From Pseudanabaena mucicola FACHB-723 (GTDB lineage: Bacteria > Cyanobacteriota > Cyanobacteriia > Pseudanabaenales > Pseudanabaenaceae), in the NCBI RefSeq assembly GCF_014696385.1, contig NZ_JACJQB010000007.1, forward strand, positions 62,001-126,000: a DNA stretch of 64,000 nt. Direction: 5' to 3'. Positions 52,811 to 61,682 of the stretch are shown here, piece by piece. Within the stretch, counting starts at the first letter, position 1, and the number at the start of each line of letters is the position of its first letter. Made by a program: the position numbers and the translations under genes. The notes under the pieces were generated by a model. It was not told where the DNA came from. It did no database searches and worked only from the letters and a program-made list of their open reading frames with translations.

Positions 52811-53854
52811 TCATTTTGCTGTGTCAATCCATTCCAGAACTCGATTCCATGCCCACCAACGATCGCGATCGCCATATTGATATTGACATTTTTTGCTACT
52901 GACATAGCCAACATGACCGCCATACTTAGTAACCATTAATCGAATAGCAGGATTTTCTGTGGCGATTTTCTCTAGCTCAGGTACAAGCACAGGGTCAAAC
53001 ATCGGATCATCGGCAGCATACAAAATTAAAGTTGGCTTGTGCAGATTGGGCATAAAGTATAAAGGACAACTCGCATCGTAATATTCCTCCACAGAGTCAA
53101 ATCCTAACTGGGCGATCGTTAGTTCATTATCAAAGCCCCAAATACTATTAGCGCGTTCCACTGCCTCGCGATCAATTGCATCAGGGTGCATTTTTGCCAT
53201 CGCCCTTGCTAATTTTTTTAACTCCCTTGCGATCGCCTTTTCCAGAAACCTGCCCAATTCATCTTTGACTAAATAGGTAAGTGAACGGTTAGAATCCACA
53301 CTAGGACAAATGACAGCGCATCCCCCAATATCGTCTGATGTGATCTCCAAATCACTGCCCCAATCCGCAATACTTTCTCCTGCCTTAATTCCCCATAGCG
53401 CTAATTGTCCACCAAGGGAATAGCCCGTCAGCCAGAATGGAGCAGGGCAACCTAATTGCTTGGCAGTATTAGCAATCCGAATAAAGTCTTCCCCTTCAAA
53501 TAATCCGTCTGATGTCAATGTTGGTGACAACTCAGCAGTTTTACCATGGGCTCGCCAATCAAATAATGCGATCGCATATTCTTTGTCATAAGCTTTTCGA
53601 CCCAAAATTTTTAAAAACCATTGATTGTCTAGATCTCCCGTAATGCCATAAGTACCAACAATCGTTCCCTTAGCATTTTCGGGAATCGCATATTTACCAA
53701 ATATCGGCACTCCATTCGCACCCGTAAAAATATGCTCTTGGTAGATAGGTTCTGATTCTAAAGTCAAACTCTCCCACTTTCTGCTTACTCTTAGAGCCGT
53801 GTATAGGGTCATCATTAGCCCATTTGTAAGATGCCAAGGGGGATTGTAAATCAT
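52811..53854 (-). CDS. YheT-like alpha/beta hydrolase
   Basis: The 347-residue protein carries FWLTGYSLGGQLALWG with nucleophile Ser146, ALFDWRAHGKTAELSPT, an acid in ILYAADDPMFDPVLV and the catalytic His in TKYGGHVGYVS. The long N-terminus and the GGHVG motif match the YheT/EMB8 group of hydrolases. The substrate is not known for bacterial members. Met14 or Met15 could also be the start. Confidence 0.82.
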   Translation of the reverse strand: MIYNPPWHLTNGLMMTLYTALRVSRKWESLTLESEPIYQEHIFTGANGVPIFGKYAIPENAKGTIVGTYGITGDLDNQWFLKILGRKAYDKEYAIALFDWRAHGKTAELSPTLTSDGLFEGEDFIRIANTAKQLGCPAPFWLTGYSLGGQLALWGIKAGESIADWGSDLEITSDDIGGCAVICPSVDSNRSLTYLVKDELGRFLEKAIARELKKLARAMAKMHPDAIDREAVERANSIWGFDNELTIAQLGFDSVEEYYDASCPLYFMPNLHKPTLILYAADDPMFDPVLVPELEKIATENPAIRLMVTKYGGHVGYVSSKKCQYQYGDRDRWWAWNRVLEWIDTAK

Positions 53855-54220
53855 AATGACAATTTAGTTACATTTCTTTACTCCTCACTATATAACAATC
53901 TCCAATGATTCCTACAAACATAACGCTACTCAGGCATAGCCCTTTGTACTGAAATCAATTTGAGATAATTTTTTGAAAGCGTAGCAAATTTACTTAGTAC
54001 ATCATGTTTTAAAAATTGAAGTCCCCATTCTTATGTTATTGCTAAAGCAAACAAAAAGTTACACATTTATACGCATTTAATCACACATTTCATATTTATA
54101 CTGCTTGTCAGTTTTAGATAAGAATGGCAAACTTATACCGAATGTATAAATTATTATCTTTGCATTAGTTAAAAGCAGTCAGTCGCATTTCCTAAATTAT
54201 AGGTAGAGGAGAAAGCAAAT
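53855..54220. promoter_or_regulatory. Intergenic region upstream of the SLH porin
   Basis: 366 AT-rich bases between divergent genes. TTATAC (54134-54139) and GTATAA (54145-54150) form a 6-bp inverted repeat around CGAAT, overlapping TATAAATTATTAT, a plausible -10 region, so a repressor site is possible. CACATTTATAC-like sequences recur further upstream. No gene is seen. Confidence 0.4.
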
Positions 54221-55981
54221 ATGTTTTATCCAGATAAACAGATTCCCAGATTTGCGACTAATTCAGTTGCATCAGCTCTAAATTCATTGTTTTTAGGTGG
54301 ATTTGCATTAATAGGCTTCACAACCGAGGCATTTGCCCAATATTCACTTCCGTCAGAATATACACAGAATCAATCCGAAATTAATTCGGCATTACAAACA
54401 GCACAACTTAATCAAAAAACGCTTCAAAATATTCAAGAGTTATCATCTTCTGAGACTGACATCGCGGACTCAGTGACATCGGTATCCCAGCTAAGCGATG
54501 TCAAATCAACTGACTGGGCTTTTACAGCTTTACAATCCTTAGTCGAGCGTTATGGTTGTATTGCGGGCTATCCTGACAGCACCTTTCGAGGTAAACAGGC
54601 TGTCTCACGCTATGAATTTGCGGCTGGGCTGAATGCTTGCCTAGACAAGATCAATGAAATCATTGCTACAGGTCTAGCCGATAAAGTAAGTCAAGAGGAT
54701 CTGGCAACTCTCCAAAGCCTGCAAGAAAATTTTGGGGCTGAACTAGCAACGCTACGTGGTCGAATTGATGGTCTAGATGCCAAAATCACCAAACTAGAAA
54801 CACAGCAATTTTCCACAACAACTAAGCTATACGGACAGGCAATCTTTGGTTTACAAGGACGCTTCGGTAATTCATCGGACATTAATTTTCGTGATGGCAT
54901 TCGGAATATCAATGAAGCTGACCAAGGCACAAATATCACCTTTGGCTATAACTTAGGACTATCCCTTTTAACCCAATTTGATGCGGCTAACCGTAGTATC
55001 CTCTTAGTTAGTTTAAGTGCAAGTAATTTATCTCTTGGTTCAGGTATTTCTCCACTCCGCGACAGCTATACTTTGCTAGGTTACGAAGGCAATACCAATA
55101 ACCAGTTCTTACTATCTGATCTTTCCTATCGATTTAGGGTCAGTGACAAAGCGGCTTTTATCGTTGGCGCAGCAGGAGTCAGCCCTAGCGCCGTATTTAG
55201 AGGACCTAACCGTATTGAAAGTTCTGGATCTGGCCCCTTATCTGCATTTGCTCAACGCAATCCCATTTTAGGGCTTGGTGGCGGTAGAGCAGGTGTTGGG
55301 TTTGACTGGCAGGTTAGCGATCGCGTCAGCTTGCAAGGTGTTTATGCCGCAGGAGATCCAGCCAATCCCACCACAGGTGGGCTAACTGGCGGTTCCTACG
55401 TAACAGGATTGCAGGCGACTCTGGCTCCAACAGACAATCTTGATGCAGCAATTTATTATCTCCATGCATACACGACTGGAGGTTCATTAAATACAGGAAT
55501 TGGTGATAGCACAATTAGTTTCTTGGGATCAAGCTTCTTAACCGATGCCATCGGCGCAACCCTTGACTGGCGGATTAGTCCAGCCATAACCCTTGGTACA
55601 TGGGGTGGTTTTACTAAATCTAATGCCGTCATTGGGGATACAGGCTCGGTAGAAACAACTAATTGGATGGTTTATTTGAATTTCCCTGATCTATTTAAGC
55701 AGGGTAACCTCGCAGGAATTTATGTTGGTCAACCTCCCAAGATCACAAGTAGTAACCTTTCATTTGGGAATATTCCTAGCTTCATTGGATTAGATGGTGT
55801 TGCCTTTGGTACTCCTGGTTCTCAGCCTGCTAGCACAACTCATGTCGAGTTATTTTACTTGCACCGAATTACTGACAGAATCAGCATCACCCCTGGTGTA
55901 ATTTTTCTGTTTAATCCTGTGCAGACAGCCACTAGTGACACGATTACGATCGGCACAATTCGTACAACTTTCTCATTCTAG
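54221..55981 (+). CDS. SLH-domain outer-membrane porin (OprB-like, cyanobacterial iron-uptake porin type)
   Basis: The 586-residue protein has a signal peptide ending near TEAFAQYSLP. An SLH domain (about 88-145) reads SQLSDVKSTDWAFTALQSLV, then CIAGYPDSTFRGKQAVSRYE. A coiled coil (about 145-195: LATLRGRIDGLDAKITKLET) follows. The rest is a beta-barrel with alternating aromatic strands, ending in TIRTTFSF with a terminal Phe. In cyanobacteria such porins use SLH to bind peptidoglycan-linked polymer and pass small solutes or inorganic ions. An RBS GGTAGAGGAGA precedes the ATG. The CHAT gene starts 26 bp after it. Confidence 0.93.
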   Translation: MFYPDKQIPRFATNSVASALNSLFLGGFALIGFTTEAFAQYSLPSEYTQNQSEINSALQTAQLNQKTLQNIQELSSSETDIADSVTSVSQLSDVKSTDWAFTALQSLVERYGCIAGYPDSTFRGKQAVSRYEFAAGLNACLDKINEIIATGLADKVSQEDLATLQSLQENFGAELATLRGRIDGLDAKITKLETQQFSTTTKLYGQAIFGLQGRFGNSSDINFRDGIRNINEADQGTNITFGYNLGLSLLTQFDAANRSILLVSLSASNLSLGSGISPLRDSYTLLGYEGNTNNQFLLSDLSYRFRVSDKAAFIVGAAGVSPSAVFRGPNRIESSGSGPLSAFAQRNPILGLGGGRAGVGFDWQVSDRVSLQGVYAAGDPANPTTGGLTGGSYVTGLQATLAPTDNLDAAIYYLHAYTTGGSLNTGIGDSTISFLGSSFLTDAIGATLDWRISPAITLGTWGGFTKSNAVIGDTGSVETTNWMVYLNFPDLFKQGNLAGIYVGQPPKITSSNLSFGNIPSFIGLDGVAFGTPGSQPASTTHVELFYLHRITDRISITPGVIFLFNPVQTATSDTITIGTIRTTFSF

Positions 55982-56007
55982 ATCACAGATACAGCAAATA
56001 TAAGCTC

Positions 56008-57441
56008 ATGAAAAAACGTTCTTTAATTTGGAAGACTGGGTTGGCGATCGCAATTGGAGTAACTTGTATGGTCGCTCCTTCCGTACAGCGTAGTATTGCT
56101 CAATATCCTCCTGAGATTCCGAGTTCTTCGAGTTCTGACAGTCAATCCATACAACCACCATTCGTATTTCCGCAGCCACCACAGACAAGTCCTCTCTGCG
56201 ATCGATTGACCAATACAATCTGCAATCCAACCAGTGTTGTAACGACCACTACTATCGAAACAGTCGATAAAAAAGTAACTCAAGAAGTCTGTGAATATAC
56301 AGGTAGCTGTGAATCTACGCCAACGGTAACACTCTCTTTTGTTCAAGATTTATTAAGACAAGCGGAAAAGGTCACAGAGAGTAATACGGCTCTGATTTAT
56401 CCCAACATCTTTAGCGATCGCCTAGAAATTTTGGTTGTACCTTCATCGGGTAAAGAGATTCGCAAAGTAGTTCGGAACAACAATAAATCGGGAAAAGCTG
56501 ATATCGATGAAACCGTTCTAGATTTATTAAGTGCGATTCGTGATCCTAACAGCGAAGACTATCTGCAACCATCCCAAAAACTCTATCAACTCTTAATTAG
56601 TCCAATTGAACAAGACTTAGAGGTTGCAGAAGTTAAAACATTGATCTTTGTGTTGGATGGCTCTTTGCGCTCAGTTCCCATTGCCGCATTGCACGACGGT
56701 GAGAAGTTTTTGGTGCAGAAATACGCCATGGCAACTGTGCCATCCATGGCACTGGTAAATCTCCAGATCCCCGATCGTCGTCGCAACAGTATCTTGGCAA
56801 TGGGGCTAACTGAAGAAATGCAGGGTTTCTCTGAAATTCCCAATGTAGCAACTGAGATTGACACGATTACATCCAAAATTCTCAACGGCAAAGTCTTTTT
56901 GAACAAGGACTTCACCATTGCCAATTTAGTCAAGGAACAGCAACAGGGAAATTATGGCATTGTCCATCTAGCCACCCACGCTCAGTTTTTGAGTCCCAAA
57001 ATAGATGGTGCTTTTATCCAGCTATGGAACGAGCGATTGTCTCTAGAGCAGTTGCGAACTCTCCAAGTTGGACAAGAAGCAATTGAAATGCTGACCCTGA
57101 GTGCTTGTCAAACTGCTGTCGGTCAAAACTTGGGGTTAAGTGGTGTAGCAATCATTTATCGGGCTAAGAGCGTACTTGCCTCTCTATGGGAAGTCGATGA
57201 TGCGGGGACAACACCGTTAATGCTTGACTTTTATCGGAACTATCCCACCTCCAAGAGCAAAGCAATCGCTCTGCAAAATGCACAGATTGCCATGATTGAA
57301 GGCAACGTTAGGGTGGAGAACCAACAAATTGTGGGTATACCTCAGCTTGCACCAGTGCAGCTCGCGAATCTTTCTGAAGATATAGACCTCAAGCATCCTT
57401 ACTTTTGGTCATCTTTCATTTTGGTAGGCAATTGGCTATAA
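56008..57441 (+). CDS. Exported CHAT-domain protease-like protein
   Basis: The 477-residue protein has a signal peptide (LIWKTGLAIAIGVTCMVAPS, cleavage near SIAQ) and a cysteine-containing N-terminal segment (Cys64, 72, 95, 101) with a Pro/Ser-rich stretch. The C-terminal CHAT domain (about 200-477) has His324 in VHLATHAQF and Cys367 in LTLSACQTAVG, the caspase-like catalytic dyad, plus SVLASLWEVDDAGTTPLM. CHAT proteins are caspase-like peptidases, usually fused to TPR repeats; none is seen here. It shares an operon with the porin, so it would act in the periplasm on an unknown substrate. Confidence 0.9.
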   Translation: MKKRSLIWKTGLAIAIGVTCMVAPSVQRSIAQYPPEIPSSSSSDSQSIQPPFVFPQPPQTSPLCDRLTNTICNPTSVVTTTTIETVDKKVTQEVCEYTGSCESTPTVTLSFVQDLLRQAEKVTESNTALIYPNIFSDRLEILVVPSSGKEIRKVVRNNNKSGKADIDETVLDLLSAIRDPNSEDYLQPSQKLYQLLISPIEQDLEVAEVKTLIFVLDGSLRSVPIAALHDGEKFLVQKYAMATVPSMALVNLQIPDRRRNSILAMGLTEEMQGFSEIPNVATEIDTITSKILNGKVFLNKDFTIANLVKEQQQGNYGIVHLATHAQFLSPKIDGAFIQLWNERLSLEQLRTLQVGQEAIEMLTLSACQTAVGQNLGLSGVAIIYRAKSVLASLWEVDDAGTTPLMLDFYRNYPTSKSKAIALQNAQIAMIEGNVRVENQQIVGIPQLAPVQLANLSEDIDLKHPYFWSSFILVGNWL

Positions 57442-57446
57442 GAAAA

Positions 57447-57479
57447 AAAAAGGAACCGCGCTGAGCGCGGTTCCTTTTT
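57447..57479. terminator. Terminator after the CHAT gene
   Basis: A perfect 15-bp stem (57447-57461 with 57465-57479) closes a TGA loop, apex CCGCGC-TGA-GCGCGG, with A and T runs on either side. It ends 14 bp before the 3' end of the convergent tRNA. Confidence 0.93.
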
Positions 57480-57492
57480 ATCTGTGTTTTGA

Positions 57493-57579
57493 CGGAGAGA
57501 GAGGGATTCGAACCCTCGTTAAAGTTTCCCCTAAACAGCATTTCCAGTGCTGCGCCTTCAACCACTCGGCCATCTCTCC
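57493..57579 (-). tRNA. trnS-GGA: tRNA-Ser (anticodon GGA)
   Basis: The - strand folds as a serine tRNA: acceptor GGAGAGA with TCTCTCC, a D arm GCCGAGTGGTTGAAGGC, an anticodon arm with loop TGGAAAT (anticodon GGA), a long variable arm starting TTTAGGGGAAACTTTAACG, and a T arm GAGGGTTCGAATCCCTC. Length is 87 nt with discriminator G; CCA is not encoded. It reads UCC and UCU codons. Confidence 0.97.
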
Positions 57580-57725
57580 TCGCTAAATATCCCAAGAAAA
57601 GTTTTGCAAATTTACTTGTTTTATTCGCGGAATCTAATCATACCAAAGCTTGGTACATATGCAACTATTCTATGTAGATTTTTTTGAAAGCCTGCCACAG
57701 GAGGGCTTTCAAAAAAATTGCTGCG

Positions 57726-58700
57726 CTAAATTGACTCCGCATTTTGGCTATACCATGCGATCGTATTACGGAGACCTTCGCGAAAGTCCACCTGTGCTGT
57801 AAAGCCAAAGGCTTGCTTTGCCCGTTCGACATCAAGACATCGACGTGGTTGACCATTAGGCTTGTCAGTTTCCCAGCTAATTTTGCCGTCATAGCCCATT
57901 AATTCACAAATTAAGTGGATTAAATCCTTGATCGAAATTTCTAAGCCAGTGCCAATATTTACTGGTTCTGATTCATTGTATTTTGCCGCAGCCATGACAA
58001 TACCTCTGGCGGCATCATCGGAATATACAAATTCTCGCGTTGGGGTACCATCACCCCATACCGAGATTTGAGCATCCCCTCTTTGCTGTGCTTCATAAAC
58101 CTTACGGATCAAAGCAGGGATAACATGGGAACTATGGGGATCAAAATTATCTTCAGGTCCATATAGATTTACGGGTAATAGGTAAATACCATTAAATCCA
58201 TATTGCTGGCGATAGGACTGCAATTGCACTAGTAGGGCTTTTTTGGCAACACCATAGGGGGCATTGGTGACTTCAGGATAGCCATTCCACAGGTCGCTTT
58301 CCTTAAAAGGGACTGGGGTAAAGTTGGGATAGGCGCAAATTGTACCAACACAGACAAATTTTGCCACCTTGGCTTGATAGGCCGCATGGATTAATTGCAC
58401 ACCCATCATGAGGTTGTCATAAAACAGTTCCGCAGGTTTTTCGCGATTGAGTCCAATGCCGCCAACATGCGCCGCAAGATGAATAATTAAGTCCTGACCT
58501 TGGACAACTTGTTCACAGATGGATTGCGATCGCAAATCATGGTCTTTTGATCTCGGCACCGTAATTAGCTCAGGATTTGCACCTGCGGCAACCAGTTGAG
58601 CAATTACCCGCTTACCTAAAAAACCTGCCCCACCAGTGACGAGAATTTTCTGCTCTGAGAATGGAGTAGCTAGGGTCTGATTTGATTGAGTTTTCAGCAT
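57726..58700 (-). CDS. fcl: GDP-L-fucose synthase
   Basis: This epimerase-reductase turns GDP-4-keto-6-deoxymannose into GDP-L-fucose. The 324-residue SDR-type protein has the NAD(P)-binding [39 protein letters not shown], the Tyr/Lys pair in [11 protein letters not shown] and the fucose-synthase block [20 protein letters not shown] and [22 protein letters not shown] is typical. It follows gmd by 31 bp, so both enzymes are made together, feeding surface polysaccharide or O-antigen. Confidence 0.94.
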   Translation of the reverse strand: MLKTQSNQTLATPFSEQKILVTGGAGFLGKRVIAQLVAAGANPELITVPRSKDHDLRSQSICEQVVQGQDLIIHLAAHVGGIGLNREKPAELFYDNLMMGVQLIHAAYQAKVAKFVCVGTICAYPNFTPVPFKESDLWNGYPEVTNAPYGVAKKALLVQLQSYRQQYGFNGIYLLPVNLYGPEDNFDPHSSHVIPALIRKVYEAQQRGDAQISVWGDGTPTREFVYSDDAARGIVMAAAKYNESEPVNIGTGLEISIKDLIHLICELMGYDGKISWETDKPNGQPRRCLDVERAKQAFGFTAQVDFREGLRNTIAWYSQNAESI

Positions 58701-58731
58701 AAAAATTTTTCAGTAAGTTACGAGCATTTAA

Positions 58732-59802
58732 CTACCAAGTCGATGCTTGTCCAGCATTTCGCAAAGTGGCAATATCCTGAGAATGTGTGCCTTTAGGATT
58801 GGGTAGCCCCAAAGCTTCTAAATCAGCATCAACCATTAGCTCAACTAAATCTTTGAAAGTTACCTTTGGTTCCCAACCCAACTTTTGCTTTGCCTTGGTG
58901 GAGTCACCTAACAGCAAATCAACTTCGGCGGGACGGAAGTAGCGTGGATCGATCTCTACATAATCTTCCCAATTGAGATTGACATAGGCAAAAGCTGCCT
59001 CTAAAAACTCACGCACAGAACGAGTTTCACCCGTCGAGATCACATAGTCATCGGGTTTTTCCTGCTGCAACATCAGCCACATTGCCTCAACATAGTCTTT
59101 GGCATATCCCCAATCACGTTTTGAGTCAAGATTGCCTAGATATAGTTTTTTCTGTTGATTAGCAACAATTCTGGCGATCGCCCTAGTAATCTTTCTGGTG
59201 ACAAAAGTTTCACCACGCCTTGGTGACTCATGATTAAACAAAATGCCATTGCAAGCAAATAAACCATAGGATTCGCGATAGTTAATCGTCTGCCAATGGG
59301 CATAAACCTTGGCACAGGCATAAGGACTGCGTGGATAAAAGGGCGTAGACTCATTTTGTGGCACAGCTTGTACCAAACCATACATTTCTGAAGAACCTGC
59401 CTGATAAAAACGAATCTCGCGCTCGTTCCGTTGCTGATAATCGCGCAGAGCCTCTAGCAACCGTAGAGTTCCCATCCCCACCGCATCAACTGTGTATTCA
59501 GGAGAATCAAAACTGACACGCACATGGGATTGAGCACCCAGATTAAATACTTCATGGGGTCTAACTGCCTCTAAAATTCGCCCTAGAGTTGTACCGTCGG
59601 TTAAGTCCCCATAGTGCAGAAATAGCTTAGTTTCTGGCAAATGCGGATCTTGGTACATATGATCGAGGCGATCGGTATTGATTGTTGAAGTGCGGCGGAT
59701 AATACCATGGACTTCATAACCCTTAGATAGAAGCAGTTCTGACAAGTAAGAGCCATCCTGCCCCGTAATACCCGTGATTAAAGCGCGTTTAGAATTACTC
59801 AT
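58732..59802 (-). CDS. gmd: GDP-mannose 4,6-dehydratase
   Basis: Gmd dehydrates GDP-D-mannose to GDP-4-keto-6-deoxy-D-mannose. The 356-residue protein has the Rossmann motif [55 protein letters not shown], the YxxxK active site in [15 protein letters not shown], and [20 protein letters not shown]. The length is standard. The promoter should lie in the 150-bp gap to the hairpin at 59912. Confidence 0.96.
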   Translation of the reverse strand: MSNSKRALITGITGQDGSYLSELLLSKGYEVHGIIRRTSTINTDRLDHMYQDPHLPETKLFLHYGDLTDGTTLGRILEAVRPHEVFNLGAQSHVRVSFDSPEYTVDAVGMGTLRLLEALRDYQQRNEREIRFYQAGSSEMYGLVQAVPQNESTPFYPRSPYACAKVYAHWQTINYRESYGLFACNGILFNHESPRRGETFVTRKITRAIARIVANQQKKLYLGNLDSKRDWGYAKDYVEAMWLMLQQEKPDDYVISTGETRSVREFLEAAFAYVNLNWEDYVEIDPRYFRPAEVDLLLGDSTKAKQKLGWEPKVTFKDLVELMVDADLEALGLPNPKGTHSQDIATLRNAGQASTW

Positions 59803-59911
59803 GCAGTAGCTAGAAATGAATGAATAGAAGTTGTCCTGTTAGCATACGACAAATCAAAAACTTGCAATGATGATTTCCTGAAAAGTTGGCAATCACTATA
59901 CCAATGCAAAA

Positions 59912-59954
59912 GATCGCAATAAAGGCGGCGCAAAGCGCCGCCTTTATTGCGATC
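59912..59954 (-). terminator. Terminator-like hairpin of the REC-GGDEF-EAL gene
   Basis: A perfect 20-bp stem (59912-59931 with 59935-59954) closes an AAA loop; apex GGCGGCGC-AAA-GCGCCGCC. It begins inside the TGA stop of the upstream gene. Only GATC-type bases follow, with no strong T run, so it may protect mRNA as much as terminate. Confidence 0.7.
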
Positions 59955-61674
59955 ACAAGCTTTTACCATCTACTAGCATTTTCTCAAATTCGGAAGCAGG
60001 TAAGGGTGGGCTAAAGAAGTAGCCTTGAAACTGATCGCAGTTATGCTCTTTTAAAAATTGGATCTGATCATCAGTTTCCACACCCTCAGCAATAACTTTC
60101 AAGTTCAAACTATGGGCAAGATCAATGATCGCTAGGGAAATTGTCGCATCATGGCGATCGGTGGTGATATCCTGCACAAAGCAACGATCGATCTTGATTG
60201 TATTTACAGGGAAATGCTTAAGATAGCTGAGAGATGAGTAGCCTGTGCCAAAATCATCGATCGCAATTTTGACACCCATCAATTGCAATCGAGATAGCAC
60301 CTCAATCGTAAACTCAGCATTTTGCATAATGATGCTTTCAGTTAGCTCTAGTTCTAAATTCTCTGCTTCAACACCAGTATCTTGCAGCACTTTACTAACG
60401 ATCTCTAGCAAGTTGTTGTCTGGGCGAAAATGCTGTCCTGACAAATTAACTGCCACAAATCCGTAATCAATGCCTGCATTGCGCCAAGCTCGCATTTGCT
60501 CGCAAGCAGAATATAGGACAACTTCACTTAGTCTTAAAATCAGCCCCGTTTGCTCAGCGACAGGTATAAATTTACTGGGCATGATGATACCAAGATCGGG
60601 ATGTTGCCATCTCGCTAAGGCTTCAGCACCAACTATTTTTCCCGATCGCAAATCAACCAAGGGCTGATAAAAAACCCGAAACTCTCGCCGATCGATGGCA
60701 CGATGGAGGCTATTTGCCAGAGCCATATATTCTGAAGATTGAACATTCAACTCAGGGCTATAGAGTTTATAGCTATTTCTGCCATGGGTCTTGGCATAGT
60801 ACATCGCTAATTCCGCATTTTTGATCAAGCCATCTGGTTCTTGGTGATCATCAGGAAAGATCGTAATCCCAATACTGCTGGTAATAAATACTTCATGACC
60901 ATAAAGGTTATAGGGACGACTGAGTAAATCGATAATTTTTTGGGTTTCCGCCTTGATGCTAACTAGATCGGGAATATCGGAAATAATGAGGGCGAATTCA
61001 TCTCCCTGTATCCGAGCCACCATGTCACAGGGAGCCATATAACGTCTTAATCTCTCAGCAATCGCCTTAAATAATTGATCGCCAATATCAGTACCAAGAG
61101 TATTGTTGATGATATTGAAGTTATCCATATCTAGAAACAACAAAGCCAAGGATTTTTGATTAATCTTGGAATGTAGGACTGCTTGGCTCAGAGATTCATA
61201 GAAAAGGATACGGTTGGGAAGTTGGGTAAGCCCATCATGATTAGCTAAGTATTCAAATTTTGCCCCCACAGCCTTGATTTCGTCATAGTAATGTTCACGG
61301 ACAGAGTTATATTTTTGCAGTCGTGAAGAGATTGCCCCCAGCAATTCACCCGATGTAAATGGCTTGGTCAGATAGTCGTCAGCCCCTAATTGCATGGCTT
61401 GACGCATATCTGATTTCTCAGTCATTGCCGTCAGAAATATAAACGGAATCATCGAAGTTTGCGGATCTTTCCTTAGGGCAATGAGAGTTCCGTAGCCATC
61501 CAACTCAGGCATGGCAATGTCGCAAATAATCAAATTTGGCAAATAGGTCTGAGCAATTTGCACCCCAACCACCCCATTTTCTGCCCCTAAAACGTCAAAT
61601 CCTTCATAGGATAGCGTTTCCATAATTTCTTCGCGTAAAGCTTCTACGTCTTCGATGACTAAAATAGTCGTCAT
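59953..61674 (-). CDS. Response regulator with GGDEF (degenerate) and EAL domains
   Basis: The 573-residue protein has a receiver (1-118) with ED at 8-9, phospho-acceptor Asp52 in LIICDIAMPELDG and Lys104. A coiled segment leads to a GGDEF domain (about 140-305) whose signature is RIQGDEF (221-227) where RxGGDEF is expected; the missing first Gly suggests weak or no cyclase activity. The EAL domain (320-570) is complete: EALARWQHP (351-359), LELELTESIIM, AIDDFGTGYSSLSYLK and VIAEGVET. So it probably works as a phosphodiesterase that degrades c-di-GMP, with GGDEF as a possible GTP sensor. It starts 8 bp after the upstream sensor kinase, its likely phosphodonor. Confidence 0.93.
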   Translation of the reverse strand: MTTILVIEDVEALREEIMETLSYEGFDVLGAENGVVGVQIAQTYLPNLIICDIAMPELDGYGTLIALRKDPQTSMIPFIFLTAMTEKSDMRQAMQLGADDYLTKPFTSGELLGAISSRLQKYNSVREHYYDEIKAVGAKFEYLANHDGLTQLPNRILFYESLSQAVLHSKINQKSLALLFLDMDNFNIINNTLGTDIGDQLFKAIAERLRRYMAPCDMVARIQGDEFALIISDIPDLVSIKAETQKIIDLLSRPYNLYGHEVFITSSIGITIFPDDHQEPDGLIKNAELAMYYAKTHGRNSYKLYSPELNVQSSEYMALANSLHRAIDRREFRVFYQPLVDLRSGKIVGAEALARWQHPDLGIIMPSKFIPVAEQTGLILRLSEVVLYSACEQMRAWRNAGIDYGFVAVNLSGQHFRPDNNLLEIVSKVLQDTGVEAENLELELTESIIMQNAEFTIEVLSRLQLMGVKIAIDDFGTGYSSLSYLKHFPVNTIKIDRCFVQDITTDRHDATISLAIIDLAHSLNLKVIAEGVETDDQIQFLKEHNCDQFQGYFFSPPLPASEFEKMLVDGKSL

Positions 61675-61682
61675 AATTTCAT

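Noticed and set aside
57489-57677. 62-residue + strand ORF starting MTEREGFEPS
   Set aside because: It is the antisense reading of tRNA-Ser(GGA), a well-known spurious ORF type.
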